Assembly: GCF_028475105.1 (NCBI RefSeq)
Contig: NZ_CP116936.1
Span: 2,108,001-2,172,000, forward strand
Direction of reading: 5' to 3'
Length of the DNA: 64,000 bases
Source: Micromonospora sp. LH3U1
Lineage (GTDB): Bacteria > Actinomycetota > Actinomycetes > Mycobacteriales > Micromonosporaceae
In this document: in pieces, positions 1 to 8,611 of the stretch
Layout: each line of letters begins with the position of its first letter
Position numbering within the stretch: the first letter of the stretch is position 1
Translations under genes and position numbers: made by a program
Notes under the pieces: generated by a model
Seen by the model: only the letters and a program-made list of their open reading frames with translations
Database searches by the model: none
Told to the model about the DNA's origin: nothing

Positions 1-615
1 GTGAACGCCGCCGCCCAGGCCAGGACTCCCAGCGTCGCCCAGGCCAACTACAACCGGGTCCAGTTCACCGCGGTCAACACCCAACGGCTGCGGGTGCAGT
101 TCACCCACGCCGCCGGGTACAGGACCGGCCTGACCGAGATCAAGGTCTACAACCGGGGCGGCACCAACCCCAATCCTGATCCCGATCCGGGCGGCAACCT
201 GGCCGGTGCCGCCGTGCCGACCGCCTCGTACACCTCTGGCTGGGAGAGTGTCGCGGCAATCAACGACGGCGCTGAGCCACCGTCGTCGAACGACACCGTC
301 AACCCCCGGTGGGGCACCTGGCCCAACACCGGTGAACAGTGGGCGCTGTTGACCTGGCCGTCGGCGCAGACCATCACGTCGGCGCAGGTCTACTTCTTCG
401 ACGACAACGGCGGGGTACGCCTGCCCGCCTCCTGGAAACTGCAGTACTGGACCGGCAGCGTCTACGCCGACGTACCCGGCACCAGCGGCTACCCGACCAC
501 GATCAACCAGTACAACCAGGTCACCTTTCCGAGCCTGAGCACGACGCGTTTGCGGGTGGTGCTCCAGAGCGGCGCGGGGTCGGTCGGACTGCTGGAGGTG
601 AAGGCATTCGACTGA
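1..615 (+). CDS. C-terminal part of a carbohydrate-active enzyme with discoidin-like domains (5' truncated by window edge)
   Basis: The visible 204 residues hold the tail of one beta-sandwich (to about residue 52, ending TGLTEIKVYN), a short NPDPDPG linker (about 54-66), and one complete C-terminal beta-sandwich (about 67-204) that ends in LLEVKAFD. This is typical of F5/8 type C (discoidin/CBM32-like) modules appended to secreted actinobacterial glycosidases, for example GH127-like arabinofuranosidases. There is no signal peptide and the first domain is incomplete, so the GTG at base 1 is probably not the true start and the catalytic domain lies upstream of the window. Role inferred: carbohydrate binding. 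The parent enzyme family cannot be decided from this fragment. Confidence 0.7.
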   Translation: MNAAAQARTPSVAQANYNRVQFTAVNTQRLRVQFTHAAGYRTGLTEIKVYNRGGTNPNPDPDPGGNLAGAAVPTASYTSGWESVAAINDGAEPPSSNDTVNPRWGTWPNTGEQWALLTWPSAQTITSAQVYFFDDNGGVRLPASWKLQYWTGSVYADVPGTSGYPTTINQYNQVTFPSLSTTRLRVVLQSGAGSVGLLEVKAFD

Positions 616-628
616 ACTGACGGCACCC

Positions 629-677
629 CGACGCGGGTGGCCGGCGGCGTACTCGTCTGCGCCGGCCACCCGCGTCG
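629..677. terminator. Bidirectional intrinsic-type hairpin between convergent genes
   Basis: Perfect 17-bp inverted repeat: left arm 629-645, right arm 661-677, 15-nt loop. It lies between the stop of the upstream + strand gene (615) and the stop of the HAD gene on the - strand (708). There is no T-tract, which is usual for high-GC actinomycete terminators. Confidence 0.75.
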
Positions 678-707
678 AGTGCCGGAACGCGACGGGCCAC
701 CACTCGG

Positions 708-1364
708 CTAGCCGCTCGCCGCGTTGTGCTTCGCCACCAGGCCCGGGAGTTCGTCCAGCGAGTCGATGCGGAACAGGCACTGCTCGGACACGGCGGGGAT
801 GTCGAGGATGTGACCCCAGGGACTGCGCCGGATCAGGCACGTCTTCATACCGGCCTCCCGGGCCGGGCGCGCATCGTTGTCGGGCCGATCGCCGACGTAG
901 AGGATCGAGGACGCAACGCCACCGCCTTCGCGGACGACCCGCTCGAAGAAGGCCGGCGACGGCTTCGCCACGCCCCAACCGTGCGACGTGCCGATCACGT
1001 CCACGGGAAGGTCCAGAGCGCGGAGGATCGTCTCGGCATGAGCTGGCTGGTTGCCGGCCAAGCCCACGACCAGGCCCTGATCCTTCAAGGACGTCAGGCA
1101 CGGCCGCGCGTCGGGATAGAGGTCCTCCTCGCCGAACGATTCCGGCTTGTCAGCGGCGGCTCGACGCTCAAGCTCGACCGCGAGGTCGAAGTCGGGCCGG
1201 AAAGCCCGGAACGTCTCCTGATAGTCCAGACCTCTGGCGATCACCGCGCCGAACACCGCCGAAAGCGTGTGTCGTGGAACGCCGAGCCAGTCTGCCCAGG
1301 CCTCGAACTCGCGGGACTCGTCGAGAATCGTCCCGCCGACATCGAAGAAGATCGCGTTTATCAC
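708..1364 (-). CDS. HAD-superfamily hydrolase
   Basis: 218 aa cytoplasmic protein. HAD motif I is AIFFDVGGT near the N terminus (nucleophile and acid/base region), motif II is around VGLAGN, the motif III lysine is in GVAKPSPAFF, and motif IV is YVGDRPDNDARPAREAG. The arrangement (cap inserted between motifs I and II) matches the small phosphatase/dehalogenase subgroup. Note that motif I is DVGGT rather than DxDGT: the second Asp is replaced by Gly, so phosphatase activity is not certain. Divergent from the sigma factor gene, with about 145 bp between the two starts. Substrate unknown. Confidence 0.85.
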   Translation of the reverse strand: MINAIFFDVGGTILDESREFEAWADWLGVPRHTLSAVFGAVIARGLDYQETFRAFRPDFDLAVELERRAAADKPESFGEEDLYPDARPCLTSLKDQGLVVGLAGNQPAHAETILRALDLPVDVIGTSHGWGVAKPSPAFFERVVREGGGVASSILYVGDRPDNDARPAREAGMKTCLIRRSPWGHILDIPAVSEQCLFRIDSLDELPGLVAKHNAASG

Positions 1365-1509
1365 TTGCGTCCTCCGTCACGGTCGCGCTGCTGGTGGAGC
1401 ATAGACGGAACGCTGTCCGACCAAGGTGCCCACTCAACCCGAGCGCCGCAGATCGCGTCTCACTCTGCATCCGCCCGTGAACCCGAGGCGGACGTGACCT
1501 GGAGGTGGC
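1365..1509. promoter_or_regulatory. Divergent intergenic region between HAD hydrolase and sigma factor genes
   Basis: 145 bp between two divergent starts; it must carry both promoters. A purine-rich GGAGGTG at about 1501-1507 is the ribosome binding site that sets the GTG start of the sigma factor at 1510. No clear operator was seen. Confidence 0.5.
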
Positions 1510-2037
1510 GTGAGCCGGTACGACGACGACGAGTTCCGGCTGTTCGTGCAACGACAGTGGGGGTCGTTGCTCCGAACCGCCTACCTGCTGACCGGCGACC
1601 GGGGGACAGCCGAGGACCTGGCGCAGTCGGCGTTGGAGAAGACCCATCGGCGCTGGGGGCGGATACTGCGCAGGGACGCCCCTGAGGTCTACGTACGCCG
1701 GGTGATGGTCAACACGGCGATCTCCTGGCGGCGTCGGCGGAGGCCACTGGAGGTGCCGCTGCTGACCTCCGACAGCGCGCCGACGTCGGACGCGTACGCG
1801 CAGGTGGAGGAGCGGCAACTGCTCCTCGCCGCGCTGCGGCGGTTACCACCCCGGACCCAGGCGGTTCTGGTGCTGCGCTACTTCGAGGACCTCAGCGAGG
1901 CGGACACCGCCCAGGTTCTCGGCTGCTCCATCGGCTCGGTGAAGAGCCAGGCCTCGCGCGGGCTGGCCCGGCTGCGGGTCGAGTTCGCCCCGACCGCCCC
2001 GCAGTCCCCGGTACGGCTCGAGGAGGAACTGGCATGA
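1510..2037 (+). CDS. SigE-family (ECF-type) RNA polymerase sigma factor
   Basis: 175 aa. Region 2 lies in the first ~75 residues (FRLFVQRQWGSLLRTAYLLTGD, then GTAEDLAQSALEKTHRRW), which match the actinobacterial SigE-family ECF pattern; region 4 (about 105-160) has LPPRTQAVLVLRYFEDLSEADTAQ followed by a helix-turn-helix (LGCSIGSVKSQASRGL). It would direct RNA polymerase to a small regulon. The stop codon overlaps the start of the next gene in an ATGA arrangement, so the two are translationally coupled; in this family the coupled gene often encodes a membrane partner. GTG start is preceded by a strong GGAGGTG. Confidence 0.9.
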   Translation: MSRYDDDEFRLFVQRQWGSLLRTAYLLTGDRGTAEDLAQSALEKTHRRWGRILRRDAPEVYVRRVMVNTAISWRRRRRPLEVPLLTSDSAPTSDAYAQVEERQLLLAALRRLPPRTQAVLVLRYFEDLSEADTAQVLGCSIGSVKSQASRGLARLRVEFAPTAPQSPVRLEEELA

Positions 2038-3476
2038 GCGAGAGCTTCGCGCATTCGACGCTCAGCCCTGCGCTGCGGCAGGCCGCGCATGGTGTCGACG
2101 TACCCGAGGACCCGTGGTCGGGGTTCGCCCGGCGCGAGCGACGGCACCGGCGGACGCGGCTGATCCGGGCGGCGATGGCCGCCGTGGTCGCGGTGACGCT
2201 CGTCGGGGTCCAGACCAACGTGGTGCCCCTGCCCGGGTGGGCGCCGGGCATCGCGGTCGCCGCCGCCCCGACTGCGCTGCTCGACGCGCCGCCCCGGGGC
2301 ACGCTGGCCGGCGACCATGCCTGGCTGGACACGCTGCGGGCGCGGATCAGCACCGATCCGCCAATAGGTACCGACAACCCGTTGGGTGGCTGGATCCCGG
2401 ACGGGATCTGGAAGGTCGCCGATCGCGACCGGATTCGTCTGCTCTACGGCAGTGACCAGCCGGGCCAACGGGTCGCGCTGGTCGCGGTGCCGCTGCGGTC
2501 CGGCCTGCTGACCAGGGAGATGCTGGTCTGGTACGTGGGTCCGGCCGGGGCCGGCGCCCAACAGATGCGTTACGGCGGGCACAGCGAGGGTGTCGACAGC
2601 CCGGTGATGACCCTGATGCAGGCCGAGTCCGACCGGGGCGGATTCGCGGTCGTCGTCGGGCCGGCCGAATCGACCGTGATGATCAGTGGTGACCCTCGGT
2701 ACACGCCGAAGGGCACCCTGGAGTACCAGAACCTCGCCAGGGCGGACGGCAGTGGGGTCGGTTTTGCCGTCCTGCCCCCCGCGCCGCTTCGGAGCGAACC
2801 CGTCGTCCGGGTCAGCCGTGGCAACCAGGTGCTTTTCCTGGGCGGTCTGGGCGGTGGCCCGTACGCCGGGATCGATCCCACCGGGCCGGAGATGGACGCC
2901 CTGCTCACTGCCGCCCGCCGGGGTGCCCGAGGTACGCCACTGGACGACGCCAATCTGCGCAGCTACATCGAATTGGCACTGCTCGACAGTCGCCTCCCGG
3001 CGGCCGGGACGACAGCACGGGTGCGGTGGTCGGGCAGGGAGCACGGCCACGCCGCCGCGCTGCTCACCGTGCAGCCTGCCGACGGCGGGGTGATCGCGTA
3101 CGCCGTGCACGGTGACGAGCGGACCGGCTGGTGGACCGACCTGCGACTGCTGCTGCCGGCCAAGGGCGTCGACCAGCGACCGATCGGCTGGCGGATCCGG
3201 GCCGACGACGGCACCCGCACGCCGACGGACCAGGTGCGGGTGATCGCCCCTCCGGACGCGGCGCGCGTCACGGTCACGGCCGGCAGCGCACCCCCGGCCA
3301 CCGTCACCCTCGACGCGTCGAACGCCGGCACCATCCGGATACCGCCGGACCGGCCGGCCACCCTCACCGCGTACTCCAAGGACGGCGGTGTCCTCGGAAC
3401 CACCCCGTTGCCGCCGGTCGAGGCCGACATGGCGGGCTTGCCGGGCGACAGCCCGGCTACCCGGGTGACTCCCTGA
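2034..3476 (+). CDS. Membrane-anchored protein coupled to the sigma factor (possible anti-sigma/sensor)
   Basis: 480 aa, start overlaps the sigma factor stop by 4 bp. The N-terminal ~40 residues are a short cytoplasmic segment (FARRERRHRRTRLIR), followed by one transmembrane helix at about residues 44-70 (AAMAAVVAVTLVGVQ) and a large extracytoplasmic region of beta-rich, Gly/Pro-rich sequence with no catalytic motif I recognise. I see no zinc-binding HxxxCxxC anti-sigma motif. The position suggests it senses or regulates with the SigE-family factor, but that is inference from neighbourhood and topology only. Confidence 0.7.
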   Translation: MSESFAHSTLSPALRQAAHGVDVPEDPWSGFARRERRHRRTRLIRAAMAAVVAVTLVGVQTNVVPLPGWAPGIAVAAAPTALLDAPPRGTLAGDHAWLDTLRARISTDPPIGTDNPLGGWIPDGIWKVADRDRIRLLYGSDQPGQRVALVAVPLRSGLLTREMLVWYVGPAGAGAQQMRYGGHSEGVDSPVMTLMQAESDRGGFAVVVGPAESTVMISGDPRYTPKGTLEYQNLARADGSGVGFAVLPPAPLRSEPVVRVSRGNQVLFLGGLGGGPYAGIDPTGPEMDALLTAARRGARGTPLDDANLRSYIELALLDSRLPAAGTTARVRWSGREHGHAAALLTVQPADGGVIAYAVHGDERTGWWTDLRLLLPAKGVDQRPIGWRIRADDGTRTPTDQVRVIAPPDAARVTVTAGSAPPATVTLDASNAGTIRIPPDRPATLTAYSKDGGVLGTTPLPPVEADMAGLPGDSPATRVTP

Positions 3477-3490
3477 CGAACCGGAAGCGC

Positions 3491-3518
3491 GGCCGAGCCG
3501 TCCGACGGCGGCTCGGCC
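3491..3518. terminator. Hairpin between convergent genes
   Basis: Perfect 10-bp stem GGCCGAGCCG (3491-3500) / CGGCTCGGCC (3509-3518) with an 8-nt loop, between the membrane protein stop (3476) and the VOC gene stop (3532). Confidence 0.65.
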
Positions 3519-3531
3519 ACGCCGCGTCGGC

Positions 3532-4251
3532 TCAGCGCAGTGCCGCTGCGAGGTCGGCGGCGGTTTCGAACGTGGGCGCTGCCCGTTCGGTCTCGTCCGC
3601 GCTGAGCGCGACACTATCGACGCGGGCCAGCATTTCCGTTGCAGTCTCGTGGTCGTGCAGGACCATGGCCAGTTCGGCGCGGTAGACGAGGACCTCCACC
3701 TGTTCGACCGGGTCGTCGTCCGCTTGCGGTCGGGCCAGCGCGCTGTCGAGGATTCGGACGGCCTGCTGGACGTCACCCCTGGAGTCGCCCTGCACGACGG
3801 CGTTCGCCAGGGCTTTGGCGAGCCGCCCGGCAGACGTCGTCGCCGGCGTACGCGTGGTGGCGGCCTTCTGAACGACGCGGATCCAATTGCCGCCCGGGTC
3901 GATGATGCTGAATCCGCCCACTCCGTCGTAGTTCTTTCGCGCCCGGGGTCGCGTCATCCGCGGGGTCCCGGACACCAGCACCTTGCCGTACGCGGTCCGC
4001 ATGCCCTCAGCGAACGCCCGGTGCAGTGCCCCGATGTCCGAGGTGAGTACGAGGCAGGAGCCGTAGGACTGCTCCGGGTCGAACCCGGCGATCTCGAAGA
4101 AGTGCAGATGCAGATCTTCGCGTCGCAACGCCACGTACGGGCTGGGCTTGCGCTGCTTGTGCGTGGCGTTGAATCCGAGAACCTCGTAGAAGGTGGCGAT
4201 GTCGTCGATGGACGCGCAGGGCAGCAGGGGAACGGTCACCTCGTTGGTCAT
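3532..4251 (-). CDS. VOC-superfamily (glyoxalase/bleomycin-resistance-like) protein with C-terminal helical extension
   Basis: 239 aa. The first ~125 residues form a VOC domain: VPLLPCASIDDIATFYEVLGF at the N terminus, VALRREDLHLHFFEI in the middle, and GGFSIIDPGGNWIRVVQ at the end, resembling bleomycin-binding proteins. Residues ~135-239 are a helical extension rich in Ala/Asp/Glu (QAVRILDSAL, VEVLVYRAELAMVLHDHETATEML) that looks TPR-like and is not part of a normal ~125-residue VOC domain. Function is probably binding of a small ligand or drug; substrate unknown. The 3' end faces the sigma factor operon. Confidence 0.8.
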   Translation of the reverse strand: MTNEVTVPLLPCASIDDIATFYEVLGFNATHKQRKPSPYVALRREDLHLHFFEIAGFDPEQSYGSCLVLTSDIGALHRAFAEGMRTAYGKVLVSGTPRMTRPRARKNYDGVGGFSIIDPGGNWIRVVQKAATTRTPATTSAGRLAKALANAVVQGDSRGDVQQAVRILDSALARPQADDDPVEQVEVLVYRAELAMVLHDHETATEMLARVDSVALSADETERAAPTFETAADLAAALR

Positions 4252-4750
4252 GGCTCCTTCCTAGGTGTCGCGGGGTACCCGTCGCACATGGAAAAAGCCG
4301 ATCATCGCCTTCAGCCGTCCGATCGGGCGAGGCGTCGCTGGTTCGCGGAGCCCTCGGCGGCCAGCGGCCGCAGGACGGAGGGGCCGGCCCCCAGTACCAA
4401 AGGCCAGCGAGGTTCAGCAGCTCCGGATCGACCGCGGGTAGCGGCGCCACGGCGCCGGGGTCCGCGGCTCCCGCTCGGCGACCGTCCGCACCAGGTCAGC
4501 GGCGGTTCGCTGGGTAGACGAACGCCCGGTCGAAGTCCGCCGTCGTTCGCCACCGCCCGTCGGCGTGCGTCGCGGTTTGTTACTCCGTTGGGCGTGCACC
4601 CACGCCCCGTCCCGGCCCGCGGTGGTCTGCGCCACCGTGATGGCCAGCCTCACCGCGTGGACCAGCCCACCGATGACATCGCCCTGCTGGCGATCCGCGC
4701 CGCCGAGGGCAACCGCGACCGGGTCCTGATCCCAGCGCTGACCAGGGCCG
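4252..4750. other. 499-bp stretch without a supported gene; possible decayed coding sequence
   Basis: No open frame here has a convincing start and domain. On the minus strand short protein-like stretches occur in different frames: one reading DGRWRTTADFDRAFVYP (about 4510-4560), another TAADLVRTVAEREP (about 4450-4510), and a third PELLNLAGLWYWG (about 4390-4430). Together they suggest, weakly, a gene broken by frameshifts. I do not recognise the family. Confidence 0.3.
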
Positions 4751-5947
4751 TCAGCCGGCTTCGTGGTTCCGCTCCGGCTCAGACCTGTCTCTGCGCGGTG
4801 ACCCGGACTCGCCGCTCGGTCCCGGTCTGGCCTTGCCGGTCGGTTCCGGCCCACCCTGCTCGCCGGTCAGCTCCGCGTCGGGATGATAGCGGTACGCCGC
4901 TTCCCGTACCGCCGAGTCGGACTCTAGTCCGGCGCCGAGCGCGCCGCCGACCATCGCCAGCGAGCTGGCCAGCCAGCCCAGCTTGACCTGGTGGGCGACG
5001 CCGACCGGTCGGCCGGTGGATGCAGCGAGCAGGTCCCAGGGGACGAGGGTGATCGCCCCGATGATAGTCAGCGCGGCGAGCGCCACGTACAGCGCGAGGA
5101 CGCCGATCACCACGGTGAGCACGGTGACCACGTTGAAGAGGACGACCTGCTCCCGGGCACCCGGGTCGCGCGGAACCCGCTCCCAGAGGCGCGCGCCGAG
5201 CACCATGGTCAGCACCACCGCCAGGACGGAGCCGGCCGCGAGCAGGGCGAGCCGCAGGTTGCCCAAGGCCGCCGACAGCTGCCAAATATCGGCGCTCACC
5301 AGGGCGAGGACGGCGGTCGCGAATGCACCGACCAGCAGCCGGGAGAGCCGGACGGCCAGCCGCCACGGCCGGTTCGCCCGGAGCATGCCGAGCAGCAGCC
5401 GCAGGTTGCCGCCGATCACCCCGGCCAGCAGGCCGATGCCGGACGCCTGGTGGTTCACGCGCGCGCCGAGTTCCTTGGCCCGCCGTCCGGTGGCCAGGCT
5501 CCGGCGGCGCGGGCCGGCCCGTACCGGCTCGCCGACCGCGTCGGTATCGCCGAGCAGTGCCGCGAGGAGCCGGTCCCCGGCCTCGGCCATCCGCCGGGCC
5601 ATGGCGACGGGGCCGAGCGCGGGCATGGAAAGGACCGCGACGCCGTGGGTGGTGCTGGCGTGCGCGACCACGGGCCGCCGCGCGGTCTGCAATGGCAGGT
5701 CCGTCACACAGAGGACCAGACTCCAGCCCTCGTCCAGCATCCGGCGCCGGGTTGCCTCGATGAGCTGACCGAGGTCGGCCGGCCCTTCGACGAGCCGTGC
5801 CACCTGGAGGCGTACCGCCCAGTCGACCTCCGGGACGCGGCTGCGGAGCCGGTCGGCGAGCTCCGCAGCGGCCTCCCGCGCCAAGTCGGCCGCGGCCCCG
5901 GGGGCGGCCACGACACCCACGACGACGGACCCGCGCCCGGTCACCAC
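4751..5947 (-). CDS. Hypothetical integral membrane protein
   Basis: 398 aa. Residues 1-~130 are soluble and alpha/beta-like (GSVVVGVVAAPGAAADLARE, WSLVLCVTDLPL, HGVAVLSMPALG). About 175-350 contain several hydrophobic helices (LAGVIGGNLRLLLGMLRA, LLVGAFATAVLALVSADIW, LLAAGSVLAVVLTMVLGA, VVTVLTVVIGVLALYVALAAL, LASSLAMVGGALGAGL), and the C-terminal tail is charged and hydrophilic. No enzymatic motif is recognised. The chosen start is GTG at 5945-5947; it overlaps no intact gene but lies just downstream of the SRPBCC remnant. Conserved-hypothetical type; function unknown. Confidence 0.7.
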   Translation of the reverse strand: MVTGRGSVVVGVVAAPGAAADLAREAAAELADRLRSRVPEVDWAVRLQVARLVEGPADLGQLIEATRRRMLDEGWSLVLCVTDLPLQTARRPVVAHASTTHGVAVLSMPALGPVAMARRMAEAGDRLLAALLGDTDAVGEPVRAGPRRRSLATGRRAKELGARVNHQASGIGLLAGVIGGNLRLLLGMLRANRPWRLAVRLSRLLVGAFATAVLALVSADIWQLSAALGNLRLALLAAGSVLAVVLTMVLGARLWERVPRDPGAREQVVLFNVVTVLTVVIGVLALYVALAALTIIGAITLVPWDLLAASTGRPVGVAHQVKLGWLASSLAMVGGALGAGLESDSAVREAAYRYHPDAELTGEQGGPEPTGKARPGPSGESGSPRRDRSEPERNHEAG

Positions 5948-6005
5948 ACTCCCGGAGCCGGCCCGGCCGCTCCCCCGGGCGTGGCGCCGGTCCGTGGCGC
6001 CGTCG

Positions 6006-6348
6006 TCAACACTCGAGGTCGTCCTTCAGGATGCTCATCGCCATCTTCAGCCGCTCGATGTAGAGCGGCAGCAGATCCTTCTTGATGGCCGCCCCGGGCC
6101 GGCTCGTCCACCGGGTTCAGGGCGTACGTCCACTCGATAGAGGTGTTCGTCCGGCGCACGCCTGGGGTGTTCCAGCCGGTGATGGCGCTGCTGGTCACGA
6201 TTGCCGGCGAGTGTCCAAATCTGGAAAAGTTGTGGCTCAGGTCGACGTCGATGACGTACTCGAAAACCTGGCCGATGGGAGCGTTGACGGTACGGGTGAC
6301 CCGGACGAAGTCGTCCCCTACCTCGGTGCAGTCCCGGTCGACGCCCAT
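6006..6348 (-). pseudogene. Broken SRPBCC (START-like) family gene
   Basis: From the ATG at 6348 the frame reads an SRPBCC start (VRVTRTVNAPIGQVFEYVID, then ITGWNTPGVRR), jumps early to a C-terminal-type strand (IEWTYALNP), and then after about 6090 the reading frame must change to give the expected last helix (AIKKDLLPLYIERLKMAMSI, ending DDLEC at a TGA at 6006-6008). The remnant is 343 bp, not a multiple of three, against about 450 bp for a normal ~150-residue member. The simplest reading is an internal deletion of roughly 50-60 codons plus a frameshift. Confidence 0.7.
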
Positions 6349-6468
6349 CGCTGCCTCCCGTCCCTTTCGCTCTGGTCCAGCTAGTCCCCGCTAGGCGCCG
6401 ACTCATTCATCGGCGGCAGCTCACCGGTGTGCTCGTCGCGGACCCGGCGGCCACGCCGGAACCGACGG

Positions 6469-7479
6469 TCAGGGCTGGTACTGGCTGCGGGTGCGGGGCA
6501 GCCATTGGGGGTGCTTGTCGCGCAGGTAGCGGATCAGTCCCTCGCGTAGGTCGCAGCGCAGGTCCCAGGCGCTGGCGCCGTCCGCGGCCGAGGCCTGCAC
6601 CTGGATGACCACCGCCTGCGGGGTGGCGTCGACCATCTGGAGCACCCACCGGTTTCGATCCCACAGCGGTGAGGACTCGACCAGTCGGTGTGCCTCCCGG
6701 CGCAGGTCGTCCAGGTCGGCGGTGTGGTCGACATGTAACTGGATCTTGCCAATCACCCGCGACTCGTTCCGGGTCCAGTTTTGGAACGGCCGCTCGGTGA
6801 AGTAGGTGGTCGGCAGGATGAGCATCCGGTCATCCCAGAGCCGGATCACCACGTTGGTCAGCTTCACCTCCTCGACCCGGCCCCATTCACCGTCCACCAC
6901 CAGCACGTCGCCGACGTGCAGCCCGTCGGCGAAGGCGACCTGGATGCCGGAGAACGCGTTGCCGAGCGCGGTTCGGGCGGAGAGGCCGATCACCGCGCCG
7001 ACCACCCCGGCCGAGGTCAGAATGGAGATGCCGAAGAGGCGTACCGGCCGGAAGGTGATCAGGATCAGGCCGATCGCGACGATCGTAACCACGGCGACGG
7101 TGAGCCGCCGCACGGGGCGGATCTGGGTCCGGGCCCGCCGGACCCGCCGGCTCGTGACCGGATCGCTCGGCAGGCGGCTGAACGCGACCGCCTCGGCGAC
7201 GTGCAATGCCTTGACCACCAGCCACGCACCGGCGACGACCAGGACCAGCAGGATGGCGTGCCGCAGATAACGCTGCCACTCGGCCGGTCCGGGCGGCAGC
7301 GCGTAGTACAGCGCCCCGACCAGCAGGAACGCGGCCGCCGGGCGGCGGCAGGCGTGCCACAGCGGCTCCAGCAGCCACCTATAGCGGCCACGGGCACCCC
7401 GGCGGACCAGCACGCCGGAGACCAGGTCCACGACCACGGCTGCCGCCAGCGCGGCCAACACGATCAACGCGGTACGCAT
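6469..7479 (-). CDS. MscS-family mechanosensitive ion channel
   Basis: 336 aa. N-terminal transmembrane helices lie at about 3-25 (ALIVLAALAAAVVVDLVSGV), 50-66 and 75-97, with another (LTVAVVTIVAIGLILITF) at about 125-145. The pore-type helix with small residues follows (ILTSAGVVGAVIGLSARTAL, then GNAFSGIQVAF), and the beta domain is next (VGDVLVVDGEWGRVEEVKLTNVVIR, a strong MscS signature). It would open on membrane tension to release solutes during hypo-osmotic shock. Length is slightly longer than E. coli MscS. It stands alone on the minus strand. Confidence 0.9.
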   Translation of the reverse strand: MRTALIVLAALAAAVVVDLVSGVLVRRGARGRYRWLLEPLWHACRRPAAAFLLVGALYYALPPGPAEWQRYLRHAILLVLVVAGAWLVVKALHVAEAVAFSRLPSDPVTSRRVRRARTQIRPVRRLTVAVVTIVAIGLILITFRPVRLFGISILTSAGVVGAVIGLSARTALGNAFSGIQVAFADGLHVGDVLVVDGEWGRVEEVKLTNVVIRLWDDRMLILPTTYFTERPFQNWTRNESRVIGKIQLHVDHTADLDDLRREAHRLVESSPLWDRNRWVLQMVDATPQAVVIQVQASAADGASAWDLRCDLREGLIRYLRDKHPQWLPRTRSQYQP

Positions 7480-7792
7480 CAGAAGCCGTTCACCGTGATC
7501 CCGATGCCGCCTCTCCTGGGCTCCCGACCGTACTCGCCGCGTTCAGGGTGCCATTAGATCCGGTGGGAAGCGTTGGATATCGGGAATGCCAAACGGCCGT
7601 GACCGACGTCCGGCGGCTGCCGAACGAGACGGCCGGCCTGCCCGCAGGCTCCCTGCGAGCAGGCGCAGGATGAGTGACCGGCCCCCTGTGGCCGGTCGGC
7701 GCGGTTGTGTTCGGTCCGCCGGAGCGGTCTCTGCGGCATCATCCCTGGCCATGACAGATGCACGGATCTGCCGTGATCCGAGCGGTCCGCGC
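7480..7792. other. 313-bp gap without a gene
   Basis: Lies between the start of the MscS gene and the stop of the methyltransferase gene, both on the minus strand. It should hold the MscS promoter and carries one hairpin (annotated separately). No coding sequence with recognisable features was found in either strand. Confidence 0.6.
7676..7697 (-). terminator. Hairpin downstream of the methyltransferase gene
   Basis: 8-bp perfect stem GACCGGCC (7676-7683) / GGCCGGTC (7690-7697) with a 6-nt loop, about 95 bp past the methyltransferase stop codon on the minus strand. Confidence 0.45.
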
Positions 7793-8407
7793 TCACCTCG
7801 CCCCGTCCACTGCGACCGCCGCGATGGCGGCATGCGGCCGATGAATGCCGTCGCTGGGACGCGGTAGGCGTTCGACCTCCAGGAAACCGGCCCGGCCGAG
7901 TCGCTCGGAGATCTCGTCGATGGGCCAGCGGTAGGCGGTCACGACCTTGTGGTCGAAGGCGGCGACCTCGTCGGCCTCGAAGACGCCCAGCACCAATGTT
8001 CCGGCCGGAGCCATCGCTCGCCGGAACTCGATGAGCACGCCGTCGAGTTCCTGCGGCGGCAGATGGATCAACGAGTACCAGGCCAGGATGCCGTCGACGG
8101 AGTTGTCGGGGACGTCCAGGCGTTCCAACGACCCGAGGTGGTACTCGACGTTCGGGTGGGCCGCCCGTGCATGGGCGATGAACTCGGGGACCAGGTCGAT
8201 CCCTGTGGCGTCGACGCCGAGCGAACGAAGGTAACCGGTGAGATGGCCAGGCCCGCACCCGAGATCCAGCACCGTGCCGGGCCGACTCGCCAGATGTCGC
8301 CTGATGAAGGCGAGGTCGTCGGGATCTACCTGCTCGGTGGTGCCGAAATGCCCAATGTAGAGCTCTGCCATGGACCCGTATGCCTGCCGGACCTTCTCCC
8401 TGTTCAC
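7793..8407 (-). CDS. Class I SAM-dependent methyltransferase
   Basis: 204 aa from the GTG at 8405-8407 (VNREKVRQAYGSMAELY); an upstream extension in the same frame is Arg/Pro-rich and unlike the family, so this start was preferred. Motif I is VLDLGCGPGHLTGYL, motif post-I is ATGIDLVPEFI, and the later conserved strand is GILAWYSLIHLPPQEL. The fold matches small-molecule Rossmann methyltransferases (Methyltransf_11/25 group). Substrate unknown. Divergent from the alpha/beta hydrolase gene with about 200 bp between starts. Confidence 0.88.
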   Translation of the reverse strand: MNREKVRQAYGSMAELYIGHFGTTEQVDPDDLAFIRRHLASRPGTVLDLGCGPGHLTGYLRSLGVDATGIDLVPEFIAHARAAHPNVEYHLGSLERLDVPDNSVDGILAWYSLIHLPPQELDGVLIEFRRAMAPAGTLVLGVFEADEVAAFDHKVVTAYRWPIDEISERLGRAGFLEVERLPRPSDGIHRPHAAIAAVAVDGAR

Positions 8408-8611
8408 CGCCGAACTATACGAGCTCACTGCTGCTCGTCGCCGTAGATGAGGACCAGGTACTTGGCCATATCTCATACCCCATCGGTTGCCGGCCCCTCT
8501 GCGGTGGTCTCTACTATCACGACGAGCCGGGGCGGCTGCAGATCGACAGCCGGGACAAGGTCCCAGGCCCGATGATCCGGGAATCATCGCAGGCTGCACA
8601 GGAGGATCGTC

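Noticed and set aside
1878-3776. 632-aa open frame on the minus strand
   Set aside because: Antisense to the sigma factor and membrane protein genes; Arg/Pro/Gly-rich, no domain. Typical high-GC shadow frame.
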